A stretch of DNA of 64,000 nt from Endomychus coccineus (GCA_958510875.1 OY294068.1:159252388-159316387), one strand, 5' to 3'; counted from the first letter of the stretch, positions 22,455 through 34,962 are shown. Translations and numbers: made by a program. The notes: generated from the sequence alone by a model not told the origin.

Positions 22455-24485
22455 AGAACTTTTTTGTTCCATTGGAACTGAGCTTTATCTTATTTCATGG
22501 AAACTGGAAATGCCTCGCATCGTAGAAAAACCATACAATATTACGAAATGTTTTATATGTGTAAGCCTTGCAGAAGATACTGTAAATTGGAGTACATCTA
22601 CCTTCATAATAACGTCATTTTTGTAAACGTACAATGTATAAAATTATATGGGCAATTGATAATAATGAGCTCTTTGAATTGAGTAACTGATTGATATTGC
22701 ATTTGAATCAATTAAAATTATGTGCAGCCATTAACTATACTGCAATTGTATATCATATCTTGAACAAATAAACAACAATTATAGTAGTTCAAAAATGTCA
22801 GAAGATAGATTGAAATACTTGGTAATGTTAAGAATATTCTATATTTAAATGAATATTGTTATTCTATAATTAGATAATTTGCTGGAAAGTCAACAAGAGA
22901 TCGTAACTTGTCTAGTTTAGATAAGTAATATAAATGTTTCATTCGAATGAGGAAATGAAAAACGCGTCCCCCAGGACCTGAAGTTGAATTCTTCGAAATA
23001 TTTGTTGCGGGAAATATGTTCACTAAATAAGTATGGACAACAAATCTCAGTTTGCCACAGTTTTCAAGGACACCATGACCATAATTGGTGAGCGATAAAT
23101 GGTGATGAACTTTCTCTGCAGACGCTACTCCGAAATAGAGCAAATGCATACGTTGTAAATTCAAAAGAATCGGATAATGAAAATGAATAAATGATATCAA
23201 GTCATACAGTCGCTATAACGTACGAACCGGTCAAATATTATTAAAGAGGTTTGAGATATCCTAATGAAATGATGAACAAAACATTAGGAAATGTTTGATA
23301 CTACTTGTTGGATAGGTACATTGTTTTTATTTTTGCATATTCGACATCCATGGCTCACTTAATTTTTTCAATGACAATAATGCTCCGATTTGACCTTTTT
23401 CCTTGATTTCAACGATGTAAATATTGTACGGTTTTTTTCTAAAATAGATAGAAGAAACGGCTGGAAAGTTTTTCTGTCTATTTTCAGGGGTGAATACACC
23501 TTTATCCAATGAAGTATATCCGAATAAGAACGTATCAACAGTTTCAAAATTGGTGAAAAGATTCAATGATACAGGCAGCGGTGGAAAAGTGGAGAACAAA
23601 TAAGTTAACACAAATTAGGAAACAATAAGTATCATAAATATCCCGGAAAATTCGAGATGAAATCATGATAGAAGAGTAGACCATGTGAGGAATGATGCTA
23701 GGAATAATTTTCATAATCAACCAAATTACCAAATGAATTAGAGTAATGGACATACCAATAATAGATCATCTGCATCGTTATAACAATTTAGTTAACAACA
23801 CGGATAGATACCGGGAAATAGATAGGCCAAATCAGAGTAGAATAGAAATGACAATAATAGAAGGGAAGTTAGGTAGGGTAGTAAGGCAGTAAATTAAAGA
23901 ACAATACAAAACATGGGAAATAATGATGAAAAGCGAAATTTTCAAGACAGCACGAATGTCAAACCGATAGACTATCCTAAGAAAATCAGCGGGAATAACT
24001 GGAGATGGATCAAGAACTAGAAAATGAGAATGAGATAAGATTAATAAAGTTATTGAAATTCGAAAAATAATTTCGCACAATCCATTTCCCCCTGTTATAA
24101 TGTAACCTCAATTCTATACTACATTGTTTGCTTAAAATAAGAGGGGAATCAATACTTCAGATAAATGGTCACTGAAAAAATTGAAGTGAATGTTATAATA
24201 AACAAGAAGTCAATTGAACAAATTCGAAAAAGTAATTCTTCAAGTGCTCCTCATACGAAATATCTACCACAAACAAGCTGGTACAAATATGAATCAAAGG
24301 GAAGTAGCAAAACATATCAGAAACTAATATATGAAATAAAAATAGAGATAATGAGGTACAAACAAGAAGGAAGATGTCATAATTATTTCATTTGAGGATA
24401 TAGCATTCTATAATGTAATTCATTAGTTGTATTGGACTATCCACTGGATGAACACAATAACAAAATTGGAATTTTTGAACGAAAT
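22455..24485. other. Several unassigned minus-strand frames, no recognisable gene
   Basis: Open frames lie on the minus strand at 22859-23200, 23327-23611, 23544-23753 and 23832-24080. They are rich in Leu, Ile and Phe, as expected of AT-rich DNA, and show no clear domain. The frame at 22859-23200 (113 codons) is the most protein-like, and I cannot assign it. A + frame at 24165-24395 is also unassigned. Confidence 0.3.
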
Positions 24486-24489
24486 ACTA

Positions 24490-25335
24490 TATACTTGTCT
24501 TCAAAGTGTCCTCCATTAACTTGCTGGCATTAGTAATGTATACGTCGAATTTGTAATCTGAGATTGACTGGCCTATTAACGTAAGCCCGACTTTTAAATA
24601 CCCCCACAAGTCTGAGTCTGGTCACCTTGACAGCGATAGTTCCTTGTCGACATTAACGGCATAATATGCTGGTGAAACATCTTGCTAGATCCATATTTCC
24701 TCGTTTTGGTTTAATAAATTTGGAAAGAGACGTCTAAGTTGAGGGTTACATTTTTTTGCGTTAAATCTAAATACTTAACTCCTGTCAAGTTTCCATCAAT
24801 GTAAAAAGGTTCTTCTAACAATATGATTGCCATTAAATCCCATCCAAACATTCAATTTTTCGAGATACTGCGTATGAACCTGCTCCATCTAGTGCGGGTT
24901 GATATTAACCCTGAATTGGTATCCATTTTACCATTATCAGTTCGCAAAACGATTAAAATCGTATTTCGTTTAGTTCCTGCAATAACTGTATTTTGCGAAG
25001 AATATTTTTTAATTATATCTTGGACTGAGAATCTACACATGTTATGGGTTAAAGTTAATTGTTGCACAAAATCTTACCATAGTCTGTCTACTTTATCAGT
25101 TTAAATAGTAAACGAATATTCGTCATTGCCTTTTCCTTCTTTGTAATTTTGAACGATTTGTAACCCTGCCGATATCGCTAAATCATTTCACCATTTCCGA
25201 AACGGTTGACTTAGTGATGTTTTTAGTGAGATGTACTCCATTCAAGACTCGACAAGCTTCGATATAAGTGCATTTTCTGTTAGCCTATCCAACAAGTGCT
25301 ACTGATTCAATTATTTCTATTTCAATTGAATACAT
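24490..25335 (-). pseudogene. IS630/mariner-superfamily transposase, nearly full length but broken
   Basis: Minus strand, starting at an ATG at 25335. It opens with a helix-turn-helix domain (YSIEIEIIESVALVG, then EACRVLNGVH and KSTVSEMVK). The middle region follows, with RWSRFIRSISKNWMFGWDL and then EPFYIDGNLTGVKYLDL. The second catalytic-Asp block appears as IWIQQDVSPAYYAVNV (usual QQDGAPxHYA). The C-terminal end keeps DLWGYLKVGL (usual DFFLWGYLK). At least five stops or frameshifts are needed to read it. The family is the same broad type as the 4.0-4.4 kb relic, but the sequence differs. Confidence 0.78.
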
Positions 25336-25339
25336 CTTA

Positions 25340-26515
25340 ATTTCTTAAGAAAATTCAAACAAACTTGACTTTCACACATTGACACAACAGTTGTCATAGA
25401 AAATATACATACCTTGGAAGAGATCGAAATACTTTTTAGCCATACTTCAATCTATTTTGGAACAACCATACAATATTTAGATCGTTGATATCAGAAGAAG
25501 TTTCCTTTGGATTTCAAACATGCCAACGAAAAAAAATTAAAATATATCCAAAAAGCGTCATATATCACCTAATGCTTGGGTACAAAATTTGATTATCAAA
25601 TCTCATACTGTCCTCGAGATATTTCATCAGTTCCATATATAACAGCGATTCTTATATCATTATTCAAGGCAATAACGCTAAATACGAATCGTTGTAAATA
25701 ATGTGAAAGTTTGCACGACAAAAAAGGTTTGAAATATAAATTTATCAGAGAATTTGTGTTACTTATGAAAATCAAGATAAGATGAAGGAATTGCTTCCTT
25801 GTTTTTTGTTGGATCAATTGCTTCCTTGTTCTAGAGAATTTAAGATTTTTGCTCCACTACCAGCAATGATGAAACCATCACAAAACCTGTTTATATAATT
25901 TCCATGGAATATTTAGGGATATTGTTCTTCAAGTGCTACATATACAAATAACATCGATTGTATGTTTTGAAACAAGTCATTCACAGTAAATAAATGGCTG
26001 TTATTGAATGTTACGACTAATACTAACGAATTCGCAAGGAACAGTCTCAATATAGGACATAGCGTTCTATTTATACAATGTTTATATAAATATTTCTACA
26101 TCGAACTAAAAGATATGTTTATTACCTTGATATAAAATGCTGCAAAGATAGAAATAAAACTTCAAATCCATTGAATTGGCTGTGTGGAAAAATCCCTTCA
26201 TTTCACTCAAACGGGCACTCCTATGATAATTATACTGCAACAACACTTTTGGCACAAATTCAGGCAGAAACAATTTACGTTCGCGAGTTGCAACTACATA
26301 GTTCACGGTTAAAAACGATTAGGTTTATCACTGACACCACGACACCAGACCGTACTTTGATTGCAAATTATTTACTAGTAAGTAATTGTGGATGAACAAT
26401 TATTGTATTATTAAAGTTAAATAAACAATCTGTTATCACAATTTATGCAGTTTAGTAAATTATTGTTTGTTAACAAGTTTATGAAACTGTATTATGCTTC
26501 AATTAATTGGTTAGT
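25340..26515. other. No gene seen
   Basis: AT-rich. Overlapping frames on both strands at 26106-26395 have no recognisable content. Confidence 0.4.
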
Positions 26516-26524
26516 CGTTGATTT

Positions 26525-26970
26525 TGAATTACCCGCGATGAGCGAAACGTGTTAAACCGGCAAAAAAATGCGTTCGGCCTTCGAACGTAACCGCGGGTAG
26601 AAATATACTACGGTCTGAACGGTATTCACTCCCACTCGTATGGGAATCGGCGAATCCCGCGTCGGTTCGTTCGCGATCGACACCCTGCACCCTACTGCAT
26701 GGTCTGCAATTAATATATTATCATTAACTATTTAATTAGCCCTTTAATATGTTACAATAAGTTCGCTGACTCAGCGCGTTCCGTAGTTTTTAGTAAAACA
26801 TTTGCAGCTGCCGGGTTCAATTGTTTCGACGTTTATGCCGACAAAAACATCGCGTCGGTGGTGGTTGAGGACGTTGCATTTTTCAAATGTCTGCAATATT
26901 ATATCATGAACAAGCATGATACGTATGTAACTTTGCCATTATCGTATTGCGACCGCACTAGACTTTGATG
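26525..26970 (+). other. CpG-rich island with a 3' open frame of unknown function
   Basis: Against AT-rich surroundings this stretch has dense CpG, including an inverted pair ACCCGCG (26531) and CGCGGGT (26591). From about 26720 to a TGA at 26966-26968 the + strand is open and reads, in part, GFNCFDVYADKNIASVVVED and then CLQYYIMNKHDTYVTLPL. It has no ATG near its start, so it may be a terminal exon or part of an unknown element. I recognise no family. Higher GC and balanced residues make it more protein-like than other frames nearby. Confidence 0.3.
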
Positions 26971-27338
26971 TAGTAATGAGCCACTGTCGCGAAAACTGTT
27001 TTAATTGGCTCTGAAAAAACATTCATATTAAAATCTATGAGGTTTCGCTTGTACTCCGTATACATTTTATAATCGTTGAAATGTTACGAATCTCAGACAA
27101 ACGAAAATAGAAGTTTCATTTTGGACACCTACCGTGTGTCCAGGATTGATGGAACGAATGAATTATATCGATTTAAATTTTCATTCAGTGGGGTTAAGCC
27201 CTGCTTACTTGAAGACTAATTCCTAACAATTTCAATTTAGTAAAATCAAATTGGAGAGAGTAGTATACAATGAATCAATTTTTTGTTTTTATTTTGAAAT
27301 GCTAAAAATGATTTAAATATGTCACTCCGATATTTAGC

Positions 27339-27548
27339 GTGCTACAAGCGGATAAGGAAAAAAGTTACATATATTTTTTGAAATCTCGAAATTCGTTTCA
27401 TTGTATACCACCTAGTAATGAGGTCATCGCTGAAACATACGCCTATTATGGAGGATTGCCGAAATCATATTATTTGGAAAGGATTGAGGAATTAGAAAAA
27501 CATTGGATGAAGTATATTGGGCTAAAAGGAGAATATGCTAAGAAATAA
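27339..27548 (+). pseudogene. Mariner-type transposase, C-terminal fragment
   Basis: The frame ends with AETYAYYGGLPKSYYLERIE, then ELEKHWMKYIGLKGEYAKK and a TAA at 27546-27548. The (R/H)WxKxIxLxGxY(V/A)xK ending is the usual C-terminus of mariner-family transposases, just after the third catalytic residue. The catalytic region upstream is not detectable, so it is a truncated relic. Confidence 0.65.
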
Positions 27549-27549
27549 A

Positions 27550-29040
27550 ATAAGTTTTGACCAAATAAATCACTTTTTGTTCCAGGGATTTTCCCCTTGC
27601 CCTCGTATTTTATTCTTGGAGTGGCCCTCATGAAATTATGAGCAAAGATGAAGCTTTCTCTCTGTAGTATGAATACAAAATGTGGGCTATTAAAACTGGA
27701 AACTACCGATTCGCAATATTTGCGAACAGCCAGACCCAAATCCCGATTACTTCGAATCAGTAGCTTCATGTTCCAATATAACCCACTACTTTTTATAACT
27801 CCATTTTACAGTTATATTTAAAATTGTTATATTTTCCACCATTAATAAATATATTTTATGTAATTCAGAAACCATCGAGGCTTCACCCAGGGAAATAGTT
27901 GTTTACTACCTTCAATTCCAAATTCCAAATTCCACGGAAACATCACGGCAGTAATAAGACCGATTGACACAGTGTTTCATCGAATATGTAATATTTTCAT
28001 CACACTGTATGGCCGGACATATACAGCAGATGAGTTTTTTCAACCGTCAGCGGACATAAAATAACAGCAAACATGCTTTGACAACAAGAACGTGTTTGTC
28101 TGGCGTCTGAAACATCTATTTTGAAAACACTTTCTACATACCATAACAGTTATAATAGCGACCATGTTCTTCGAAATTAATGCAATTAACATTCAACAAC
28201 AACAGAGTTTAATCATTGATAAATATAGGTTCTGAAGTTTACGATTATTTTTCTATTTGTTTCGACTTTCTACAGAAACTTGCCTCCTCGAATGGCTCGT
28301 TTTTTTGTCTTAAGCGAAGAATCACCTAACAATTCAATATGGATATGGAAAACACTACCCAGCATAATAAAATATGAAATCTAGTTATAATTGATTGAGA
28401 AACTGCATAAGACATTTAAAGGCATCTGAAAGATATGTAAAGATCGTAAAGTAGTGCTGTAATATTCGACATGGACAATCCTATTTACAGGATGATCCAA
28501 AGTTAGCGCTCAAGGCCTACTACCACAAAAAAGAAGAATAATTGAATACTGAACCTAGGATCGCAAATACGATGTTCTGATATAGATTTCCAATGGAAAG
28601 AGGAAAAAAGGAATATACCAGTTGGGAAGCCCTTAGTATTGTGAATAATTTTTATGCAATTCCCATTCATTTTTGTTCAAAAATTACAGGGCTCTGAAAT
28701 CAAAAAATCCCTCATTCAAGAAATCACGCCTACGGGCAATTAAATCAAGTTTTCCATGGAAAACCATTGACATTCAGTAGGACGAAAAATAAAAGTGGAA
28801 TGTAACTTCAAGTAACAAATTTAATTGAAAAATTCTTATGCCAAAAATGTTTATAGTTTACTTCATAATTTTATATCTGTTTGATACTGGCACTTCGATG
28901 TTGAAACTTTAGTAACGTTTTCATGTTATTGTTAAAAATGATATGAAAATTAAATAATTATTCTTTCATTCAATCAAGATCAATGTTTTAATTTTATGAA
29001 CAGTACACTTTCGTAAGTTAGTTAAGGTTAGTTTGTGAAA
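27550..29040. other. No gene seen
   Basis: The minus frame at 27470-27769 overlaps the mariner fragment and is unassigned. ACAGGATGATCC near 28489 resembles terminal repeats of some insect DNA elements, but I could not find a partner. Nothing else could be supported. Confidence 0.35.
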
Positions 29041-29045
29041 TTATC

Positions 29046-29830
29046 ATTTACTAAGTTAGGAGGTTATAAGGAAGTTTGTTTTCGTAATGGACTGATTTTC
29101 CTTGCCCTTGTTCACATGCAGGAAACTCCAAGCGGCAAAATTATCCCAGGTTAGTTCTATAAAGTTTTATATATTTTCGGAAATATCGGGTAATTAGGTC
29201 ATTTGCAAGTTGTATTTTGTTGTGAATTGATTTTCCTTGCCCTTTTACAGATGTAGGAAACTTCAAGCGGTGTAATTATGGCAGATTAGTTCCTTAAATT
29301 TTTATATATTTTTTGGAATAGTAGGTCAGTAGGTCATTTGTAAGTTTGTTTTTATAATTGATTGATATTCCTTGCTCTTGTATATATGCAAGGAACTCCA
29401 ACCGGCAATCTTATCGCAGGTTGGGATGTTAGATTTCAAATTTTTCTGAGAATACTAGGTTAGCAAGTTATTTGGAAGTTTGCCTTTGTAAATGATTGAT
29501 TTCCATTGCCCTTGTACAAATGCAGGAAACTCCAAGCGGCAATGTTATCGCAGGTCAGTTCCATAAAGTTTCATATATTTTCGGCAATACTGGGTTAGTA
29601 GGTCATTTGAAAGTTTGATTTTGTAATGGATTGCCCTTTTACACATTCAGGAAACTCCAAGCGGAGAAATTATGGCAGTTTAGTTCCTTGAATTCTTATA
29701 TATTCTTGAGAATACTAGATCAGTAGGTCATTTGAAAGTTTGTTTCTCTTGCGGAAAATTCCAAGGGGCAACGTTACCGCAAGTCTTTTTGGAAATACCA
29801 TGTTAGTAGGTTATTTGTTTATGTAAATTT
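29046..29830 (+). repeat. Satellite array 1, about six units of 125-137 bp
   Basis: Each unit has TTTTCCTTGCCCTTGTAC-like sequence, then ATGCAGGAAACTCCAAGCGG, then GCAGGTTAGTTCC and TATATATTTT, then a GTAGGTCATTTGAAAGTTTG block. The TTGCCCTT landmark recurs near 29101, 29235, 29372, 29508 and 29633, with a shortened copy near 29750. Units differ by about 15-25 percent. The same family recurs at 31.98 and 33.58 kb. Confidence 0.85.
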
Positions 29831-29834
29831 ATTA

Positions 29835-30130
29835 CCGACAATTGCATACTGCCCACTTATTAATTCTTACTGTACATTTTGCAGTTTTATTACCAGCTGA
29901 TCCGTTCTGACATTTTATCAATTTTTAATGTCCGCTATATTCACAATAGCAAAAATAGAAATATTGACCAAATAGTAATTATAGTGCCTCACAATCCCAT
30001 TTCAATTTAACAAATTTTATAAATTTACCTAGTCTTCAAAAATATTCCACTGACTGCTTCTAATATTATGATGTACATAATGAATTAAATACTGTTCAAT
30101 TTATTACGACCCTCGAATGATATCGAATAC

Positions 30131-30225
<95 letters not shown>

Positions 30226-31980
30226 TCCATTGGATGCTTGGTGAAGAAGAAGAAAAAATATTTATATTTTGAATTTAATCAGGGGTAAGTATCATGATAA
30301 TGATAATGTATATACACAAATACTATTGAAGGAAAAATACCCTTCTAAGCTAACAGTCTATTGCTCAACAAATGCTGCTGTTGATGCAAATAGCATGTTG
30401 TTTTAGCGGTACCTTACATATTTTCGGATTTATAATCTACAAATGGCTCAATACGGATAATAAGATTTTTTTTCATTCAAAAATCTGAATTCTTCAACTA
30501 CCGGGTCGCGTAAGTATGAATTGGAAACTGTCTTTATAGTTTCTAAAAACTTATATACGTGTGGACTAAGATGTTAATGTGATGATGAAATCACAGTTGT
30601 TGCGAAATATCTATATCTTTCCTTGTGAGTCGTCTGCAGTGAAATATATTCCGATAGAAAATGGCATTTTCTCCCATCATCGACTTTTTTTTCTTTAATT
30701 ATCAACATTCAGACAGGAAGCCATTTTGCGACGCACTTTATTCACTCCATTTTATACACGCTTATTTAGATAAAGAGACGCACCAATCACAAATGGACAC
30801 AAATGCATCACATAATTTTCCATAAGAAACAGGTAAGACTTTGCTTTAAGTACTAATATTTATCACCTGTCACACTCAATATAGGTCATGCGCCATCAGG
30901 ATTAAAGGGTACTGTCCAAAGCTACGTCTCGCAGTCAGCGCCTAGGCCATGTGTATATAGAAGGTATTGAGTTGTGTTATCTATTAAAAGTTATGCTCGC
31001 TAGTTCGTTTATTAAAATTATTCAGCGCTTCCACTTCTATCGTATTCCGATTGTTCTGAACAAATTGTCAATTTGTTAATCGAATAGGAGAAGGATGTGA
31101 CATCTACGTTAGTCACCATAATGTTATATATCATCTGCTCTAATTCAGTTTCTGAACATTCGACTGGTTAATAATGCATGACATACATTACACGAAATTA
31201 TCGATATACATTCAATTTAATCAAAATAACCCATTTTATGAATATATTTGACATAATTCATTATTGGTAAATAGTGCGTACATGAAATGCACATTAATGA
31301 AGCAAGAGTTCCATATCATAATAATCAATAGGAAACAAGATTAAATAATTTCATATATAACGCTTACAGCCAATATTAAACGCTTACGTTGGACGCTCCA
31401 CAATTCACGTAGGTACGTAGGGAAGGAAAGTTCTAACGTACCTAAATGTAATGCATTTTCATTAACGACAAGTTTATTACACTCTCCACGATATTACACT
31501 AGGGGGATTCATTCCATTAATGATGTCGTAGAGAAAAATTACCTAAGTAGTTGGAATATTGGCAATATGAGCGACTTTGGAAATGTCAACTTATTGTCCA
31601 AAAATAACAAATGGTAACTGATAATGGTAGATCATTGAACCAACTGATCTCAGGATATAAATAATATTCTTTGACCTTCACTTCATGTATACGAACGATG
31701 AGAAGAAAACATGAGTGAAGAAAACATTGTGGGAGCACATCGATTGCAGGAAATTAATAAATAAATCTAATGAACCGAATGTAGGACCCATTATAACATT
31801 CCTACTGAAGATCATGAACATTCAACACCAAATGTGACTATGCTTAGCTATTAGTTATGCACATACATATCGAATAATGAATATAACTAGATGTTCGCTT
31901 AGTGCTGCTCTAGTTGACAGTCAGTCAATACGTTGTAGCAGTGGCGTAACAGATACTTCCGCAGATCCCACAGGTAAGTT
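29835..31980. other. No gene seen apart from the TA tract
   Basis: A weak LTR-like stretch (TG...CA ends at about 30868-31062 with a TATATA inside) is noted under rejected items. No coding frame is supported. Confidence 0.35.
30134..30222. repeat. (TA)n microsatellite, about 44 repeats
   Basis: An uninterrupted AT dinucleotide run of about 89 bp. Likely length-variable and prone to assembly error. Confidence 0.98.
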
Positions 31981-31984
31981 TATT

Positions 31985-32340
31985 CAATTAAAAGAAAAAT
32001 TTCGAGTACTAGATTAGCAGGTTATTTGAAAGTTTGGTTTTGTAATTTATTAATTTTCTTTGCCCTTCTATATATGCAGTAAGGTAAATTATGAATTTAT
32101 TTGAGAATACTAGGTTGTTAGGTTATTTGAAAGTAAGTTTTTGATCAATCGATTTTCCTTGCCCTTATATACATGCATGAAAATCCAACCCGATATGTTG
32201 GTATGTCAAATTATAAACGTATTTGTCGGAAATACTAGGTTAGAAGGTTATTTGAAAGTTAGTTTTTGTAATTGATTGATTTTCCTTGCCCTTGTACCCA
32301 TTCGGGAAACTCCAGCCGGCATTGTTATTGCAGATTAGCA
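31985..32340 (+). repeat. Satellite array 2, about three units
   Basis: Same family as the 29-kb array: TTTGCCCTTCTATATATGCAG near 32054, TTGCCCTTATATACATGCAT near 32160 and TTGCCCTTGTACCCATTC near 32287, each with the GTTATTTGAAAGTT block upstream. Units are shorter, 105-130 bp. Confidence 0.8.
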
Positions 32341-32399
32341 TTGATTATCAATTGAGGAGACGGGGCGAGAGCTTGCAGGTCCTCAATGCCTATGTCGAA

Positions 32400-32790
32400 G
32401 TCATTTTCACCACGTGTCGCGAGTCACCTAGTGGAGCTGTTTCCACCGAGGAGTGTTCATCTGCCACCAAAGGGCAGTTCTCACACGAGAGTATTCACGA
32501 TGTTCTCCACGTTAACGATTAACGTATCACCTAGCGATTCCCACCCATGAGTGTTCACCTATCAACTAGGGGAGCGGTTTCCGCCCAAGAGTATATACCA
32601 TTCACCCCCATGTGAACGATTCTCAAAGAGGTAAACACCGATTTCGTGATATATTATTTAAAACTCGTCCTAGTGAAGCGGTTCTTACTCGAGGATGTTC
32701 ACCAGGCTTCAGAGGTAGGCGGGGCCGTTTCCACCTTCAGGATGTTCACCGGTTCTCCCTGAAGGATAAACAACCACCTACACAACGCCC
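32400..32790 (+). repeat. Degenerate minisatellite, about 40-60 bp units
   Basis: Variants of CACCTAGTGGAGC, GGTTTCCACC and GAGTGTTCACC recur about seven times (for example near 32427, 32530, 32561, 32668 and 32725). The local G+C is higher than outside. The two + frames over it (32286-32522 and 32612-32806) are produced by the repeat and are not credible genes. Confidence 0.55.
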
Positions 32791-32947
32791 AGTCGAGACC
32801 GAATAGGAGGTGAATACCCTGAAGAGACTTAGCACCATCGTATCAAGCTTCTGAATCTCCTCTACTGAGAGTGCTCTGCGTCTTGGGTGATCAGTGTAAC
32901 GCATCTGCACAGAATGTGCATTGATGTTTCGTTTTACCGTTTGCAGC

Positions 32948-33274
32948 CATAGAGATGAAGAATAGAGTTCTTGCCAGCGATATTTTTTTACTCCATCAAA
33001 GTAATTTGAAGAGAGGCTATCTTTTTCTAATCAATGGACTTCTGTTTCTACTCGCTCGCGATATGTTCCGCCCACTCATGATCCGTTTTTTGATGATGAA
33101 CGCATCATAGTGATCTCTATGGTAACACGCTAAGAAAGTAGACGAAGCATACAAGTAAGAGAGGTTCCAGAATTAGCAAGAGATAGCCACTCTTAGTTAG
33201 TATTTACTTAGATGAAGTCCTTTTGTAAAGCATTGCTCTTATGGAATCCAAGAATTCTATTCTTCATCTCTATG
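32948..33274. repeat. 26-bp inverted repeat flanking about 275 bp
   Basis: CATAGAGATGAAGAATAGAG plus TTCTTG at 32948-32973 is inverted at 33249-33274 with one mismatch. Outside the left arm TGATGTTTCG and, inverted, outside the right arm GACGTTTCGC continue the similarity, so the arms may be remnants of one terminal repeat in opposite orientations, as seen around the PLE copies. Confidence 0.5.
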
Positions 33275-33396
33275 TTTGAACACCTGCACAGAGGCGAAAC
33301 GTCAAATTTCATCCTCTGGAGGGGGTAGTCAAACGGTTTGTGTCCTGTCAGTATCTGTCTCAGCAGTTTGACTTCGGTTTGGATCATGTTCCTCAC
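33208..33396 (-). pseudogene. Possible LINE C-terminal cysteine region
   Basis: The minus strand reads LRQILTGHKPFDYPLQRMKF and then DVSPLCRCSN. The TGHxPFxxxLxRM...SPLCRxC pattern is that of the C-terminal cysteine motif after RNase H in I/R1-type LINEs. The downstream His and Cys of the motif are not clear. Short, so only moderately supported. Confidence 0.45.
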
Positions 33397-33582
33397 TTGC
33401 TGAGACTAGTCTTCCCTAATGTGCGGTCCAATCAGTGATTTCGACGTGCTGCAACCGTTCACTAGTTTCCACTCTTTCGAGTGTTGTGTTCTGATCCAGC
33501 AGTGGATTGTCTCTTCTCTTCGAGATGCTCACCGCTGGTTCGGAGCCTATTGGTGGTTCTACCGCATGTTGAATTATAAAAA

Positions 33583-34075
33583 AATTTCACCATACTAGGA
33601 TAGTAGGTTATTCGAAAGTTAGTTTTTGTAATTGATTGATTTTCCTTGCTCTTATACATGTGCAGGAGAGTCCAATGTTATTGCAGGTTATAACGTATTA
33701 TATTTTTTTTAAGAATACTAGATCATTAAGTTATTTGAAAGTTGGTTTTCATAATTGATCAATTTCCTTGTCCTTGTAGGTACATAATTATGCAGGAAAC
33801 TCCGAGGGGCAAAGTTATTGCAGTTTGGTATGTCAAAATATAATTTTTTTTGAGAATACTAGGTTACTATGCTATTTGAAAGTTAGTTTCAGTAATTGAT
33901 CCATTTTCCTTACCCTTGTACATATATGCAGAAAACTCTAACCGGCAATGTTATTGCAGGTTGGGATCTTGTATTTCTAATTTTTCTGAGAATATTAGGG
34001 TAGTACGTTATTTGGAAGTTTGTTTTTGATTGATTCTCATTGCCCTTGTACAAATGTAGGAGACTGATTTCTACA
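33583..34075 (+). repeat. Satellite array 3, about four units
   Basis: Same family as arrays 1 and 2. The CCTTGCTCTT, CCTTGTCCTT, CCTTACCCTT and CATTGCCCTT landmarks lie near 33646, 33766, 33908 and 34038, each followed by ATGCAGGAAACTCC or a variant and preceded by the TTATTTGAAAGTT block. Confidence 0.8.
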
Positions 34076-34079
34076 TCAA

Positions 34080-34960
34080 AATTCGAAGTAACTACCTAAT
34101 TCTCTTCTCGGGAAACCCCGGGAATTCGGAACAGTAATACAATGAAATTCAAAATATTGACCCTTTCAAAACACGTATGTTGTCAATCTCAATGTACGTC
34201 CAATGTGATGATAGGGTATGATTCGACGTCTTTCCGAATCTTCATCTGTTTCTAATCATTTCCAATTTATTTTGGATTCCTACAAGTGAGGCAATTCACG
34301 TGATCATTTGATCTATTCTTTTTAGTTCATAGCTACAACATGTCTGGATAATTTACACTCACTCATGGTATGCTAATTCAATAAATTAGCGAAATTAATG
34401 CTATAATTAAATAAAATAGGTCATAAACGCACTAAACCATTAATTCAACCCATAAAACATTCAGTTTTCATTTTATAGCATAGTTAATACACAGAATAAT
34501 GCAACACGATATTGACTCGTTTATTTTTGGAATAATGTCTGAGCTAATGGGTAGCACCTGAAGTAGACAATTACTTTGATACTATAAATGAGAAATGATC
34601 AATCTTATCCACTGAAAATACTGTTGAAGCACTGATGACATTCCAGATAAACTCTGATGATGACCACTTGGTAGTTGAAACTATCTTACAGTTTATCAAT
34701 TAGTTTGGTATTAAATGATCGATTATGTGGTTGCAAATCAATTCTCATGATTAAATCATAATTAGATATAATCCACTCCAAAAACCTATTGTAAGAATAT
34801 TTTTAGATCAACCGTTTATTGATATGCTTCTTCCATTTCTCCCAAATCCACCTTACACATCGGGTACCGAAATTCTATAATATATTATATCAGTGTAAGA
34901 AAGAAATGACGTCTCAGTTCGAGTTGATACAGTGTTGTCAGGTTGTACAGGTTTCCAACA
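34080..34960. other. No gene seen
   Basis: No supported feature. Confidence 0.4.
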
Positions 34961-34962
34961 TT

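Noticed and set aside
23327..24080. A chain of hydrophobic minus-strand frames resembling a membrane receptor
   Set aside because: Overlapping, different frames, with no conserved receptor motif; Leu/Ile/Phe richness is expected from AT-rich DNA.
26538..26552. GATGAGCGAAACGTGTT as a hammerhead core
   Set aside because: The CTGA part and stem II are missing.
30868..31062. Possible solo LTR (TGTCACACTC...CTGAACA with an internal TATATA)
   Set aside because: No target duplication, no second copy and no neighbouring pol sequence; TG...CA ends alone are too weak.
32286..32806. Two + strand frames of 78 and 64 codons
   Set aside because: They run through a GC-rich minisatellite and have no domain; stop-poor composition explains them.
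29046..34075. CRISPR-like spacing of repeats
   Set aside because: The repeats are contiguous satellite units without unique spacers, and the genome is eukaryotic.
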